Assembly (NCBI RefSeq): GCF_003073045.1
Contig: NC_037596.1
Coordinates: forward strand, 11,653,950 to 11,717,949
From: Pomacea canaliculata
Taxonomy: Eukaryota; Mollusca; Gastropoda; Architaenioglossa; Ampullariidae
Reading direction: 5' to 3'
DNA length: 64,000 bases
Position 1 is the first letter of the stretch; each line of letters opens with the position of its first letter. Under the pieces are notes generated by a model. That model searched no databases, was not told the origin of the DNA, and worked only from the letters and a program-made list of their open reading frames with translations. Positions 1 to 11,845 of this stretch are shown here, in pieces. Made by a program: the position numbers and the translations under genes.

Positions 1-94
1 AGATATATATAGTATGTATTTAGTCTAGCTAACAAGTTGTTTATATGGTAGCCATTGCTTAGCAAACTTTTCTTCTTTTATTTCTAAACATGCA

Positions 95-560
95 TTACAT
101 TTTTGCAATTGTTTTTCTGTGTTTCAATATTTGGATAAAGGTTTCTAACTGGTGCATGGCTTTTTTTAATCTACAAGAATAAATGTATGCTTTTGCGAAC
201 AGTAAAATTAAATCAAGTACAACATCTGTGCCAAAGTTATTACTGCATCCAAACAGAACAAAATGTTCACTAATAGTTATCTTTGGAGCATTTGTACATT
301 TGTCTAATATAAAATTTTGTAAAGTTCTCCAGAAATCATTAACATATATGAAATTCCAAAATGTATGCTGGATAATTTCTTTTTCATCTCTGTAAAGGCC
401 GCAGATATCATCGTCTTCTAGTCCCAGAGTTCTATGTAGCACTCTGATTTCAAGCCATTTAATATAACATCTTTTATATTAGCCATTGCTTTAAATATAA
501 CATGCCAATCAACATTTCTGTTTATTCTTTTGTCCCATGTAAACTACAAATTACCAAGCA
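95..560 (-). mobile_element. L1/Tx1-type LINE relic, C-terminal end of reverse transcriptase ORF
   Basis: The minus strand reads KWLEIRVLHRTLGL followed by a zinc-knuckle-like stretch (CGLYRDEKEIIQHTFW) and a terminal helix-rich tail to a stop at 95. Cys, Glu, His and FW at this spacing are typical of the last part of L1-type ORF2 after the RT domain. An upstream segment (WDKRINRNVDWHVIF) belongs to the same protein but sits in another frame, so there is at least one frameshift near 460-475. Only the 3' end of the ORF is present. It lies on the same strand as gene A, either in a 3' intron of it or downstream. Confidence 0.7.
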
Positions 561-1021
561 TGTGTTGATATCATTTTATCATGTTATGGTCTTACTCCTT
601 TCTGTATTGATCAAATTTGTTGTGTAAGATCTTATTTTGTTGGCCTGCTTGGCAGATGAATGTATTCTTAAATGACTGTTACTTTATGTGCATATATATA
701 TTTTTTGTTCTATTGTAAAACATCATATTTTATATGTTATGTATATGTGAGACAAAATAAATGTTAGCAAGTTTCTCTACGTTTTATAGGCTCTTCCTGT
801 CCCAATTACTAGTGCATGTATTTCTTTATAAAAATAATTTGTACCTTTTACTGTATTTGTACTAATTTGTTACATATTTATAGAAGCAGTCTACATTAAA
901 AAAGTAAGAATATATTTCAGGTTTCCATGCTCGAGTTTTAGTTTGATTCTTATCTGCCACAAAATTTATTTCCTATTTACATTCAAATTTATAAGTAAAT
1001 AACAAATGTTTATTTACTCAC
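561..1021. other. AT-rich stretch without recognisable gene
   Basis: Lies between the LINE relic and the last visible exon of gene A. I looked here on the minus strand for a membrane-helix exon of gene A and found none, so that exon is probably left of the window, as the matching exon in gene B is 2 kb from its third domain. Confidence 0.4.
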
Positions 1022-1315
1022 CTAAATATGTATTAAGGATTATTGTTATGTTGGCAGAGCCCCCTTCATTTTGATAGGTTAGTATCCACTCTTTGATGCT
1101 GCGGTTCTCGTTGCCAAGGGGAAAGCTTAGGACAAGATCAGGCGGCTCACCTCTTATGTTGCAGTTTACCTGTCTTTCAGTGTTGCTGAGTGAAGACAAT
1201 GATGTCAAGACACATTTACCTGTGGCTGAAGAGTAAGACTTTACGTGTAGTTCGATAGTTTGTTTTTCCGAAGATCTGTCAATTTTCATAGTGCGGTTAA
1301 CAAACTTAGGAGGAC
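1022..1315 (-). CDS. Gene A exon 4: domain D3
   Basis: 294 nt, phase 1 at both ends; acceptor ...gttacag and donor GTGAGT on the minus strand. Codes the 98-residue third domain beginning C-PPKFVNRT (the Cys codon is split across the intron). Cysteines of KCVLTSLSSLS and QVNCNIRGEPP match KCRLTSSSAHN and LVNCTLTGDLP in gene B. Sequons NRT, NRS and NIT. Confidence 0.8.
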
Positions 1316-3986
1316 CTGTAACAATTGAAAAAAGCACAAGAATAACCTATTGATGTAAATTGTTCACTTTACTTTTTAAGCTTATACTTTAAACTATTGC
1401 GTTTTTAAATGATAATATTAAAACCAAACACTAGCAGCACGTGCTGACTAAAGAATCAACAACATGAGAGTATATTTCTGAATGTGAATTTTACAGGAAT
1501 GTTGTGGAATAACAAGAGTTTAACGGGGTTTCTTGACGACCTTCTAGATTAAATATTATCATATTTGTATCCAAGGAGGAAAATAAAGCGTGGATGATAA
1601 ACTTGTCGGTTATTAAATACTTTTGATTGTCGTATGAGAAAATGCACATGATTGCCATAAAACAGAACGCACAAACATTAAAATGTATCTTGAGTCACAC
1701 ACGATTGAAAAAAAACCACATAAATAATATCGAAATTAGTAATACTCACACTTGACAAGAAAAGACACAGATCGATTTTGTTTCGACCTCTTCCCTTCAC
1801 AACTGATTATTGGCCAGTCATCCTCACAATGTACTGTAAGTGACTGGTTTATGTATTTTTCTCTATAAGAAGTTGCCATTTTAACTCCCTTTTGGTCCAG
1901 CAAGTGAAAACGTGATGCAGGATTTCCTTTTTCGAACAAGCAGAAAACGTTGACCTTCTGTCCATCATTCAACAGGTAAGTCCCATTTGCCTCATGGCCA
2001 TCTACAGTCAGACTTTCAACGCTTGGTGGATCTGATTGCACACAGACACACACCTTGAACGTTATCTTTTATCTTCTCCTTTAAAAACTTACTACACGTG
2101 GCATAAGTCGGGCTAAGAAGATACTTTTAAATAAGAATAATTCTTTGTTATCTACTAGTAGTACTGGATGTTACAAATTGAAACCGACGTCTAACAATGG
2201 AGAACCTTTCTGTTACAGTTGTGTCATTTGTCATGTTTCTGATTTTTTTTCCTTTCAGCAAAGTTCACATGTGTTGTGATCTAAGTTGTTAGCATTCTTA
2301 TCAACATGTACTTTATATTAATCTCGCAAATAATTTATATATAAATAAGATTGATTTTATATTTCTATTGATTTAAGTTCAACAACCGTTCAAGACATTA
2401 ATAATAGTGAGTTACTGTACATGTACACAAACATAAGTAAGAAGGTATTATGTTTGATGAAAGGAGTAGGTGTTTTTATGAGATGGAGCAAGATGTAACG
2501 GTAAGTTAAGCAGCTCATTGAAATAGTACTGTAGCTGTAATAAACAAATCTTGTTTTAAAAATGATTTATGTCCGAACATTTGTACTAGATGAAAATGTA
2601 GCAGGAAAAAAACATATGAAAGTGTTCTTCGGTAGCATTATATGACATAAATATCTTAGCATCTAAGCTCAGCTCTCTTTCTCTCTTTTTTTCTCTTGGT
2701 CTTTCGTGCATTTGGATTATTAGTTTCTATTAGCAAATTATTTTAGTTAGTTACAAATATAACCCAATTTTATTTAAGTTTTTGTTCAATACTTCTACTA
2801 GGTAAGATGCCTTTAGAACTTTCTTCTTTTAATGAAAATAAATGTATATAATTTTTTTTAAATAAAGAACTCTTCTGTTTTGTTTACAAATATAGTTTGC
2901 ACAATAATAAACTTACAGGAAACGTTAAGTTTTAGTATTTTTCTCGATGTATAGAATTTGCTTGAATCTTTATTTTGCCACGTCCATGTCCATTTAATTT
3001 CCACATGTGATCGGTTTACTTTCTTGTAGAAGACTGCAGGACCCGCCAAGCTGAGGCATCCAACAGATATCGGTAAGACGACAATACACTGGCCATTCTG
3101 CTGAACAATATGTCCTTCATATTCGTGTGTGTTCGTGTTTGTCCTGGTGTTTACCTCAATTCGATATGTTACATCAGACTGCTCACAGGCTGATGTGTTT
3201 AGCCAAAACGTCAGATTAACAATACTGTTTTCGGAAACTTCAAAAGTGTCTTCGTTAAAGTTGTAAAATTCTAGCAATGCACCTGCAAAAAGGTTAGGAA
3301 ATTGTACACATAAATAGTTTAAAATGAACTCTCAATTTAAATTAGATGTATTATTTTTTAAAAGAAACTACTTTAAGCTATAATGATTAGTGGATGTTGT
3401 CAATTATTTTTCAGTGTTCGTGTTTATGCCGTTTCAGTCTTTGCATCTATATAATAATTCACCAATACATGTACATACAATACAGACTTTAAGCTTTTTA
3501 CATAGAAATCAAAAATCTGAAATAAGACAAGCCTTTTGAAACCGTTAATGCAGAATATGGTATTCTGTAAGGCTATTTTTGTCTATAATTTACAAAATAT
3601 TCTAAGATTGGTATGATTATTTACTGTGGTGCTAATTTAAAGTGCTTCTTAGCCAGACTGGTCACAGTTGTCTTTAAACATTCCAACTTCACAAGATTTT
3701 TATGAGAAGTCACGTGACGTCTTTTTTTAATATAAAAAAGTGATACTGTAAGCACATAACCTGTGAAAATAAATTGCAAAACATTTTTTTGTATTTCTTT
3801 CATTTTGTATTTGTGACGTTACACAAGAAAAACAGAACAAAATCATTGTCCATAATGACTTTTATCTCACTAACCCTAAATTGAGTTTTAAAGAGTAAGT
3901 GTACGCTACTTACAATTCTGTGATAATGTAATTCCGTATAGCAATAGTAATATATAGATGTATTTCACTATCAAAACATTTTCCAT
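1022..3986 (-). CDS. Gene A: Ig-like domain cell-surface receptor, 3' end outside window
   Basis: Four minus-strand exons join in frame: 3986-3914, 3282-2917, 2031-1750 and 1315-1022. All junctions are GT-AG and phase 1, giving 338 residues plus one base. The protein starts with a signal peptide (residues 1-24), then domain D1 (25-146), D2 (147-240) and D3 (241-338), all carrying N-glycosylation sequons and cysteines. D2 has the C...C spacing and the SLTV/EDDW signatures of an Ig-like fold. Gene B is a paralogue over its whole length: D2 is about half identical by hand alignment without a gap. By comparison with B a membrane helix and a tyrosine tail should follow left of the window. The start codon is preceded by CCACCAAG, with A at -3. 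The product is likely a surface recognition receptor; ligand unknown. It faces away from gene C, 7.8 kb away. Confidence 0.82.
1750..2031 (-). CDS. Gene A exon 3: Ig-like domain D2
   Basis: 282 nt, phase 1-1, exactly the length of the equivalent exon of gene B. Begins YPPSVESLTV and ends SVSFLVKC. Contains three cysteines at VFCLF, VHCEDDW and ISCEG, all conserved in B. Donor GTGAGT; acceptor ...gcaatcag. Confidence 0.85.
2917..3282 (-). CDS. Gene A exon 2: N-terminal domain D1
   Basis: 366 nt, phase 1-1, acceptor ...tttttgcag, donor GTAAGT. Codes 122 residues with the paralogue signature VNLTFW...SACEQ, the block EYEGH, GCLSLAGPA and VNRSHVEIKW. Six residues longer than in gene B, the extra length falling in the C-terminal third. 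No named family recognised; the size and the domain-per-exon arrangement are compatible with an Ig-like fold. Confidence 0.82.
3914..3986 (-). CDS. Gene A exon 1: start codon and signal peptide
   Basis: Reads MENVLIVKYIYILLLLYGIT then LSQN, a basic start, a hydrophobic core and a small-residue cleavage region near LSQ. Ends in phase 1 at a GTAAGT donor; the split codon T+GT gives Cys as first residue of D1. Too short to stand out as an open frame. Confidence 0.8.
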
Positions 3987-5090
3987 CTTGGTGGCTGCAC
4001 GCTCCAGTGGTTTCTGCTCGACTGGCTCAACGCTAGATGGACTTGAACAAGACTACAATTCAACGCTAGTTGACAAATACCAGTGTGACTTTTTTCTTCT
4101 TCCTTGTTCACTTTCACCCATGTGGTGTTTGTACACAGACACGTTTGACACTGATATACGGGAAGAGGAAGTGAATCAAGAAAATTGCATTTACTTAATG
4201 GGTAATGAAGCAGTCCCATCCCAGACATAAATAGCACATTTCAGTGTCAGTAGTAAATCTTTTGTCAGTAAAAATGTTTACGTTTTTACAGCTTTGTTTA
4301 TAACGACTCACTTGATTTATTTTCTTCTAATCAAAGGAAACTAAATTCAAGAAATTAAAATATAGCTCTGTTTCAACAGGCTTCTGACAATGAAACAACT
4401 TTATTTTAGTTATATTTCTGTTTATTTTCTTTTAAAAATCATAGTACATCATTGTTAGTAAATTAAAATTATAAAAATTGATGTCATCAGTGTGCATTCT
4501 ATCAATTTGTACGAATCCGACATCCTTGATGTTGTTTTATCGGTTACCGTGACATTTTAATCTTCACAACTTAATTATTTATGTTTATGCCATTTACTTT
4601 TTGACATAACAAACACCTCTTACCAACATCATCTAACTTGATCAAAGTTGGCGAAATGGGAAAATATATAATCACCATGTGCTTCGAGAATTTCTGACCG
4701 TTTGACTTTTTGGCTAGCTTTTTTTCAGTAATTTTTAGAATAATATATGCATTTAAAAAATACTATGATAGTAGCAAAACATAAAACTGGTAAAGTGTGT
4801 GGGATGTGGTAGTGAATTCAACGAGCAGTGCTTTAGATTTTTATTTACCGGTAATTTGCGAAATACAAATTTAAAGACTAACCTGAACGGTTTGCGCTTT
4901 TTTCAGATATGACACAAGATAGCAACAGAATATGAAAAAGTTCTTATTTTTTACAGCTAGTCCTCAGTCTAAGTATCAGAAATAAAACATTACATTAATT
5001 CAAAACAATCCAATAAAGCTAAAGACATAATTAAATAGATACAAACATGGTGGTTAATTTTAGAATATTTTAATTGTCAAGACTCTAGAG
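3987..5090. other. Upstream region of gene A, no gene seen
   Basis: Part of the 7.8-kb spacer between the divergent genes A and C. Longer open frames at 3958-4237 on both strands overlap the signal-peptide exon and look accidental. The rest is AT-rich with no recognisable coding or repeat content. Confidence 0.4.
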
Positions 5091-7773
5091 CAGCGGTTCT
5101 CAACCTGTGGGTCGCGACCCCTTGGGGGGTCGCGACGTGCCTACAAGGGGGTCGCGAAGGTGGTCATTTTTTAAAAAAAGTTTCTTATACTGGTATTAGT
5201 GAAATTAGTTTACATTGTGTAACCGAGTGGTGCGGGGCTCAAACTCCAAATCTCTTTTCCTATTCAAGTACACTGTCTCGGCAATGCAGTGACTTCTCAC
5301 TTCCAAACTCAAAACACAATCCCCTCTAAACAATTAAGTCTCCAATCTCCCTCCTCTCACCTTTTGCCCTCTCTCTTCCCCAATTCTCATCGCTGACTAC
5401 CCTCTCCCTCTCCAGTCACACCTCTCTCTTTGTTTTAAACATCTAAAAGGCACGCATTCAGGAAACGTCCATCATTCACACCCTTTCATTCGCACGTGCT
5501 CAGTCCTAGTACTCTAGGTCCCTGACAGAAGGCCATGACCAGACAATGCGCTGCGACTGGATAAAGACCGCAGTTTTAATCAAAATTTTGGATGCAAGTA
5601 CACGTGTTTGTCCTGAAGAAGATAGCCATGGATAAATTTGTGCTGCGAAAAGGAACTGATTGCGGTGGTTTTGAAAAGAAAAAGTGAAGAAACGAGCGAT
5701 GTGCAAGTTTTGGGTGCTGGAGCCGATGAAAAACCAGAAAGGCCTGCTACGAAAGTAAGAAGTATGACAATGAATACTTGAAAACTGGTTTTACAAACAT
5801 TATTGTTGATGGTAAAGAACGGCCACAGTGTGTTGTTTGCCTCGCAATATTAGCTCCAGAGAGTATGAAGCCAAACAAACTACGGCGCCATTTGGAAACT
5901 CAGCATGCGAATTAGCTTGCAAACCTCTCGAATTTTTGAAAGAAAATTGCAAGAATACAAAAGAGCCAAAAAAACATTTGTCTCACATACATCAATTCCT
6001 AAGAAAGCTTTGATGGCTTCGTATCAAGTTTCCTATCGCATTGCTCAAAACAAAAAAGCACATACGATCGGAGAGTCATTAATATTGCCTGCAGCAAATG
6101 GACATTGTACGGACCATGATAGGAGAAGATGCTGCTACGCAACTGCAAGCCATTCCTTTGTCAAATGACACAGTTCGCCGAAGAATAACTGAGATATCTG
6201 AAGACGTGTCTGATCAGTTGATCAGTCGTACAAAAAGCCAAAATTTTGCTTTGCAGTTAGATGAAGCTACTGACACTGCAGGTGACTCACATTTGATTGC
6301 TTACATTCGTTACGTGTGGGAAAATACTCTTCTGGAAGACTTTTTATTTTGCAAGAAAATTGAACGCAGAGCAACAGCCCAAGATTTTTTTGGGATTGTC
6401 GATGACTTCCTTAAGGACCAAGGCATTTCCTGGAGTTCCTGCGTCGGCTTGTGCACAGATGGCGCCCCTGCAATGGCTGGAAAGAAACAAGGGTTGCAAT
6501 CTCTTATTAAAAAGGTTGCTCCAGATGTAGTTTGGACTCACTGCATGATCCACCGTGAAGTTCTAGCTTCCAAAGATTTGAGTGTTGAGTTGAACACAGT
6601 GCTAACAGATGTCATAAAAATGGTGAACTTTGTAAAGAACAGTTCTGCCAGATCTCGAATGTTTTCTCTGATATGTCAAGACATGGGAGCCGACTATGAC
6701 ACCTTGCTCTATTACTGCGAATCAAGGTGACTGTCGCGTGGAAAAGCTCTCGCAAGAGTCTTTGAATTGCGGGAAGAATTGTGGGTGTTTCTGAAGGAGA
6801 ACTCTTTCAACAAGGCTGACCTGCTTAAGAACGACCGATGGCTGCTGCTAATGGCATATTTATCTGACATATTTGAGAAGCTGAACGTTGTGAATACTTC
6901 TCTGCAAGGGAAGGACACCACCATATTACAAACAACTGACAAGATGAATGCTTTCGTCCGAAAAAATTTCGTTGTGGACGCAAAAGATACGCCAAGAAAT
7001 ATTTTTGATATGTTTCCGTGCTTGTGTAAGTGCAAGGCTGACAACTTGAATCTTGATCAGGTGAAGAATGTGATTATTGCCCATCTAAACGGACTGCAAG
7101 AAAGGTTTCAGCATTATTTCGCTGAAATTGATGTGACTAAATACGATTGGATTCGTAATCCATTTCTGGCTGATCCTAGCACAAGCGGGTTGTCCACGCA
7201 AGAAGAAGAGCAGCTCATCGACCTTTCGAGTGACCAATCCCTGAAAATGGTCTTCCAAACAACACCAGTGCCAACATTCTGGATTAGCATCAACGGTGAT
7301 TATCCTCTCCTTTCTGAGAAAGCAATGAAAGTTCTGCTGCCATTTTCAACTTCATATATGTGTGAGCAAGGATTTTCAGCATTGGCAGCACTGAAGTCGA
7401 AATACAGAAATCGTGTGGACGCAGAGGCTGAGCTGCGAATAGCAGTGGGTACGAACATCACACACAGGTTCGCTTCTTTATGCAACAGCAAGCAGGCTCA
7501 ACCTTCTCATTAATCAAAGAGAGTGTCCAATAAAATTAATATTTATTAGCTTTAGTAAAATTTCATTAACAGTTATACTTCTTGCAGATACGAACTTTGT
7601 TCTTCCGTTGTTGAATTGCATTGATTTCCTCGACGCGGCGTTCTAGGTTAGCTAAAGCTGCCCCCCCCCCCCCCGCTCTTCCACCGACCTAGCTGGCTAA
7701 GGGGGTCGCGGACGTACCGGTGTTCGTCAGGGGGGTCGCCACATGTAAAAGGTTGAGAACCGCTGCTCTAGAG
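5083..7773 (+). mobile_element. hAT-superfamily DNA transposon (Charlie/ZBED-like), complete ends, decayed transposase
   Basis: The element proper is 5091-7765 (2675 bp). Its ends are perfect 16-bp terminal inverted repeats, CAGCGGTTCTCAACCT, followed by the GTCGCGACCCC-type subterminal block known from Charlie-like hAT elements. It is flanked by an identical 8-bp duplication CTCTAGAG (5083-5090 and 7766-7773), the size and nTCTAGAn pattern expected for hAT. Inside are a broken transposase gene and, near the right end, a run of C (about 7661-7674). It sits in the spacer between genes A and C. Confidence 0.95.
5629..7513 (+). pseudogene. hAT transposase (ZBED5/FAM200-like), frameshifted
   Basis: Starts MDKFVLRK at 5629. 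A BED-type zinc finger follows at about 5815-5915, with CVVC and, 16 residues on, HLETQH. This part is broken by several indels (around 5690, 5915 and 5945). A one-base insertion near 6097 (gcagcaaatgg) shifts into the catalytic part, open from 6098: LDEATDTAGDSHLIAYIRYV, LCTDGAPAMAG and THCMIHRE are the hAT RNase H-like core motifs. One in-frame TGA at 6728-6730 replaces a tryptophan expected in RWLSRGK. The frame then stays open to the C-terminal hATC dimerisation region (SYMCEQGFSALAALKSKYR) and a stop at 7513. Not functional as it stands, but recent enough to keep nearly 1.4 kb of frame. Confidence 0.92.
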
Positions 7774-8485
7774 GAATAGACTTATATAGTACATATTTGC
7801 TTGGACTGTTGCTGTTGGTGATTATCGTGACTGAGTTTTAACAAGAGTGTTTATGTATAGCATCTTTAGATTCTGGATGCCACAGACATGCACGTAGAGG
7901 TGTTACAAAAAAGAATTAGCAAGATGTTATGTAAAGTCTACAGATTTATTCTTATTCTTGTTAATAATAATCTCATATTTGTCCTAATTATGAAGTTGTA
8001 ATGTGACATTTACCATCTTGATTTGAAAGAGAAACATGATCCATATCTTTGTATACAACCTTGATTAATAAATTGCTATAAAAGTCATGTTACTGAAATA
8101 AAATGTCATTTCTTATCAACTTTTGTGTTCTCAATACGAACATGACAAAAAAAATGTAAAGTTGGCTTTAGTTTTTTTAAAATTTTTAAATTAAAAAATT
8201 TTTTTTTTGTAATCTTCAATAATTTGTATGTAAATCAGGCAATGCATGGTAATAGTAATTGACCTCTGGTTAGTACCTGTACAAAATAGTCATAGAATAC
8301 GTCTTATATTTCTTTGCCTCTCTCTTGTACAGCTGCTCAGGAGCATCTTTAGGGAGTGTCCAGCAGTATTTAACCATCATGATAGTGGACAGTTTTTCAT
8401 GCTTTGTTTTTTTTCCCTTGTTGCGATATCTTGATGAAAACATCTAAACTATTTTAAACGCTCAACCTGACTGAGCTATAGTACA

Positions 8486-8512
8486 CTGCTGAAGTCAGCC
8501 TTACTTCAGCAG
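8486..8512. repeat. Perfect 10-bp hairpin
   Basis: CTGCTGAAGT and its exact reverse complement ACTTCAGCAG are separated by 7 bases. Function unknown; it may be a relic of a small inverted-repeat element. Confidence 0.6.
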
Positions 8513-9794
8513 ACGCTTTCACAGTAGTACACATTACATTAGAAAATGGTGCAATAAAATCCGGATGACGTGTACATGATGATATTATCAGTGTGATGCA
8601 ATATGACATCATTCTATTATTAGGATGTTGTTACAGTCCTATTGGTTACACTGACATGGTGAAATATAGAAAATGAACTCAGTGAACTATAGACAATATC
8701 TTAAAAATGAGAGCCAATTAGTTAATTATTTTTTCAAATTGTTCAAATTTTATTTTATTTTAGATTTTGTGTTTGTGTTTTGGCCTAGCCCGTATATTGA
8801 TGTAAGGCGGTCAAATAGTAATGTCGTAGTTACTTCCCTTGGATAAGCTATGCTGGTCAACGTCGTCCCTCATCAAAGATTCTCATTTAAATACCGGCGT
8901 TAAATAACAAGATAGGCTTTATTTATGCAGTAAAATCCGCTGTCCCATGCAACAGTTCTATATAATGGTTATGTCAAGGAACAGAATAAATCTGTGCAAC
9001 AAAAGATGTTGTACTGATAGAAAAGATAGCAACAAACCAAACAAAATATTTTTAAAAATTATATCCCACTTTGCTAAATATTTTTAATATTATAATGTTT
9101 TGATTAGCTAGATGTATTTCATTACCTGTTGTTGTTTCAAAGCCTGCATGTTAGTGTGACATTTTTGTTGTTGCGCTGTCAGTTTTGCTACGAAGAAGAA
9201 ATCTTTTTCATTGTTTGTTTACATTAAGATATTTGCTAGTTCGATACTAGATTTTTACATACATATTGATATTAAACATTGATAGTAATAGATTATTATA
9301 TGCTATAGATTTGAGTGATTTATGTTATTAGCGTTGTCGTTTTTGTATTTTCTTTTTTTTTCTTGCAAGTAGATAGACATATGTAATAAAGATTTAATGA
9401 CGACTTTTTCAGTTCACATTTAAGTTTAGTTTAAGGAATATACTCCCCATTACCTGGCTACTCGTAACAGATTAAGAGAGTTTTCATAGAAATATAACAG
9501 CATTGTCATAACAATGCCAAAAAGTTTCTGAGGGGCTTAAATTGTAAAGAGGAACTATAAAATGGTTCTTGCTAAAAGGGAGTTAACTTGCAGATCCTCA
9601 CTGACCGTTCTTGTCTCTAATAGCTACGTTGACGCTATGACCATAGGGTGATAAGCTTTCGCCTCGTTTTTAAGTGTGGAGACAAGCAGACATCATTGGA
9701 GGCAGCCGCAGCTAAGTGTTGGTACAGAGATAATTGGTGTAAGAGTGTGCATACATTTGATCTCTAAGGTGGGTTTCATCCAGTTCTCTTCGTC

Positions 9795-9885
9795 GACCGG
9801 TCCTGGCGAGTTGGCCCAACGGGTGGGCAGACTTGCTGTGGGTCCGGCCGTTGTTGTTGATGATGAGGATGATGATGATGATTTT
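9795..9885 (+). mobile_element. Possible truncated SINE
   Basis: A short GC-rich block has an A-box-like TGGCGAGTTGG near 9804 and ends in a GTT/GAT-rich simple tail. There is no clear B box. Resemblance to tRNA-type SINEs is only in outline. Confidence 0.25.
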
Positions 9886-10205
9886 TTTGTGTTTAGAAAA
9901 GAAAGCGTATATGTGACATTACAGTTTTGAGACCGTTGTAAAAAGAGATATGCATTTTATGTTGTTTTTGATGTGTACGGTTTATTATGTCTGGCGGGAA
10001 GGCTGGGCTGCAGCTACAGTGTAGTTCTTTGCTTGATAAGAAGAAATTAATAGTCGTTAGTCAGACCAACCAAGCACGTGAATCATTATCACCTTTACGT
10101 CATTCGTCAGAAATCGGGAAAATCTCACACAATCCTTGATAAAAAAAAAAAAGAGAAGAAAATACAGCTGTCAGTCTGCCTATTATAATAGACAAGTTAT
10201 AGCTG

Positions 10206-10903
10206 TCTGTATCTTTGTGCCTTTGTTCTTGCTAGGCTTGATTACAGCAACTCCTTGCTCGCAGCTGCCCTATCTACTTCACAAACTCAAGAGGCTATAG
10301 AAGTCTGGTGCTAAGAGCCAGGAAACGGGACCATGTCACTCCTCTCATTCGTTTTCTCCACTGGCTCCTTTCACATTCAATGCAAGCTGTGCTGCGTTTT
10401 AATTTCTTTGCAGGCTCCTGCTCTATGTTTCTTCCCCTATATAACAGCCACAGAGCTTCACTTTTCATCTCATGACCGTATCCTAGCTATTCCTGTCATC
10501 AAAACATCAGGCGGTCAAATGACTTCAGTTAAAGTGTAGCAAAAAAAATTGAAGTTTCTCTCCTTCCATAACCGTCACCTACCCACCATTAAATCTCTTA
10601 AACACGCAGTGAAAACATACATCTTCCTTAAGCATTACTTCTTCAAACAATGCTACTCCTATTGCACCTTACTTCTTTTCCGCTTATTGCTACAAACCTT
10701 CTCATCTTCTTCATCAAAATCACAATATCTCAGTGCTCGTCACCTAAATTCTCTTTGCGTTATGATACTTGTGTTTTTATTAGTGATGGGTACTGCTGTC
10801 TATCATTTTGCCCTTCGTATGTTGTACATGTCTATTTTTTGTCTCAAGCGCTAAGAGCACACCCTTACAAGCTATACAAATCAAGCGTTTATTATTATTA
10901 TTA
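10206..10903 (+). mobile_element. L2/CR1-type LINE, 5'-truncated, C-terminal RT fragment and 3' tail
   Basis: Reads RLDYCNSLLAAAL, then in another frame LRARKRDHVTPLIRFLHWLL, the usual end of the reverse transcriptase region of L2/CR1 LINEs. A 3' untranslated part follows, with CAAGCGCTAAGAGCAC and a terminal ATT repeat (about 10889-10902), the tail type of this clade. Frameshifts are present. A second copy of the same 3' end lies inverted in an intron of gene C. Confidence 0.8.
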
Positions 10904-11534
10904 AGTCGTGAGGAATTAATTATAGCTATTTTTGTTCATTGGGTTATAATTTCTATAACAAATTGGAAGTTTACATGAGTTTTTCTTATCAAGTGCTATC
11001 AAGAGAAGAGAGAAATCGAAAACTTACTCTTGTGACGAAGAGTGGTTTCGTTTCATTGGGTGTCTTTTTCAAGTTAGGGTAGACTCACTTTCTACATTGC
11101 AATAAATATGACATCACAAAAATACTGAAACTGTTGATTTTCATAATTTATGCAGCAATAACGTGATGAGATTTTATAAAAGATGGAGTGATTAATACTC
11201 TTCTAGCGTAGTTGGCCTGCAGGCTAAAGCTATTGTAGTCGAACACAGAGTCAAGATTGGTTAATAGGATGGCTTTTGCTGCATGACACATCTCGTCGTG
11301 ACCTACTTCACTGCAGCGCTGATAACATGATCATGTGCACACACTGCAGAGCAAGTGATAAAGTCACAAACAGGATTTAACTTGCTTAGTGTGCCTCTGC
11401 CTTCCAGCGAGTTAGGTTCTCTTCCCTGTACACCGTACAGTCTGTAGCGCACGAGTGCAGCTAATGTTGTCTGACAGAGACTCTCTCCTTGGCAGTATGC
11501 CATCTCTTGTTCCTTTGTGATCGCCTCCACCATC
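10904..11534. other. Distal upstream region of gene C
   Basis: No repeat or coding signal recognised. A minus-strand open frame of 76 codons (11303-11533) has no family resemblance and is probably chance. Confidence 0.35.
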
Positions 11535-11576
11535 GTTACAGTTTACAAACTTTACTCATCACCTGTAAACTGTAAC
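11535..11576. promoter_or_regulatory. 13-bp perfect inverted repeat upstream of gene C
   Basis: GTTACAGTTTACA (11535-11547) and its exact reverse complement (11564-11576) lie 16 bases apart, 221 bp before the start codon of gene C. They could be a paired binding site or a hairpin; no known factor assigned. Confidence 0.5.
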
Positions 11577-11652
11577 TCCGCCTTTGCCGGTCCCAAGCCC
11601 GGATGAGAAAGTGATGAGGGTCTTGACTAAAAGTTTTTCCAGGAATACCCAA

Positions 11653-11659
11653 TATATAA
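11653..11659 (+). promoter_or_regulatory. TATA-box candidate of gene C
   Basis: TATATAA, 138 bp before the start codon of gene C and downstream of the inverted repeat. The position would allow a 5' leader of roughly 110 bases. Such strings are common in AT-rich DNA, so support is weak. Confidence 0.3.
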
Positions 11660-11796
11660 TCAAGACCGCTCCTGTCAGACTGCTAAAAATAAATATTACT
11701 AACGTTACAACAGGACATTGATTCTACTGTAGAGAAACTCTGCTGCGACTACGTGTCAAGATAATAAACATCAGACAGAAGTGACGGTGCTCAAAA

Positions 11797-11845
11797 ATGA
11801 AGTGGATTTTCACTACCATACTTGCCTTATGGATGGTTGCCGGTG
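11797..11845 (+). CDS. Gene C exon 1: signal peptide
   Basis: Codes MKWIFTTILALWMVAG plus the first base of the next codon, then donor GTAAGT. A at -3 of the start codon. A compact signal peptide with cleavage expected near VAG. Confidence 0.75.

Larger units (their letters stand above)
7774..10205. other. Spacer between hAT element and LINE fragment, no gene seen
   Basis: AT-rich. Holds the hairpin at 8486-8512, one copy of the TTACTTCCCTT motif near 8830-8840 and a small GC-richer patch at 9790-9885. No exon with splice signals and sustained frame was found. Confidence 0.4.

Noticed and set aside
3621-3803. Minus-strand 60-codon frame as an alternative first exon of gene A
   Set aside because: No signal-peptide pattern and no suitable donor; exon 3914-3986 fits in phase and function.
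3958-4237. 90- and 88-codon open frames on both strands next to the gene A signal peptide
   Set aside because: They overlap the signal-peptide exon of gene A in other frames, lack domains, and the spliced minus-strand model explains the region.
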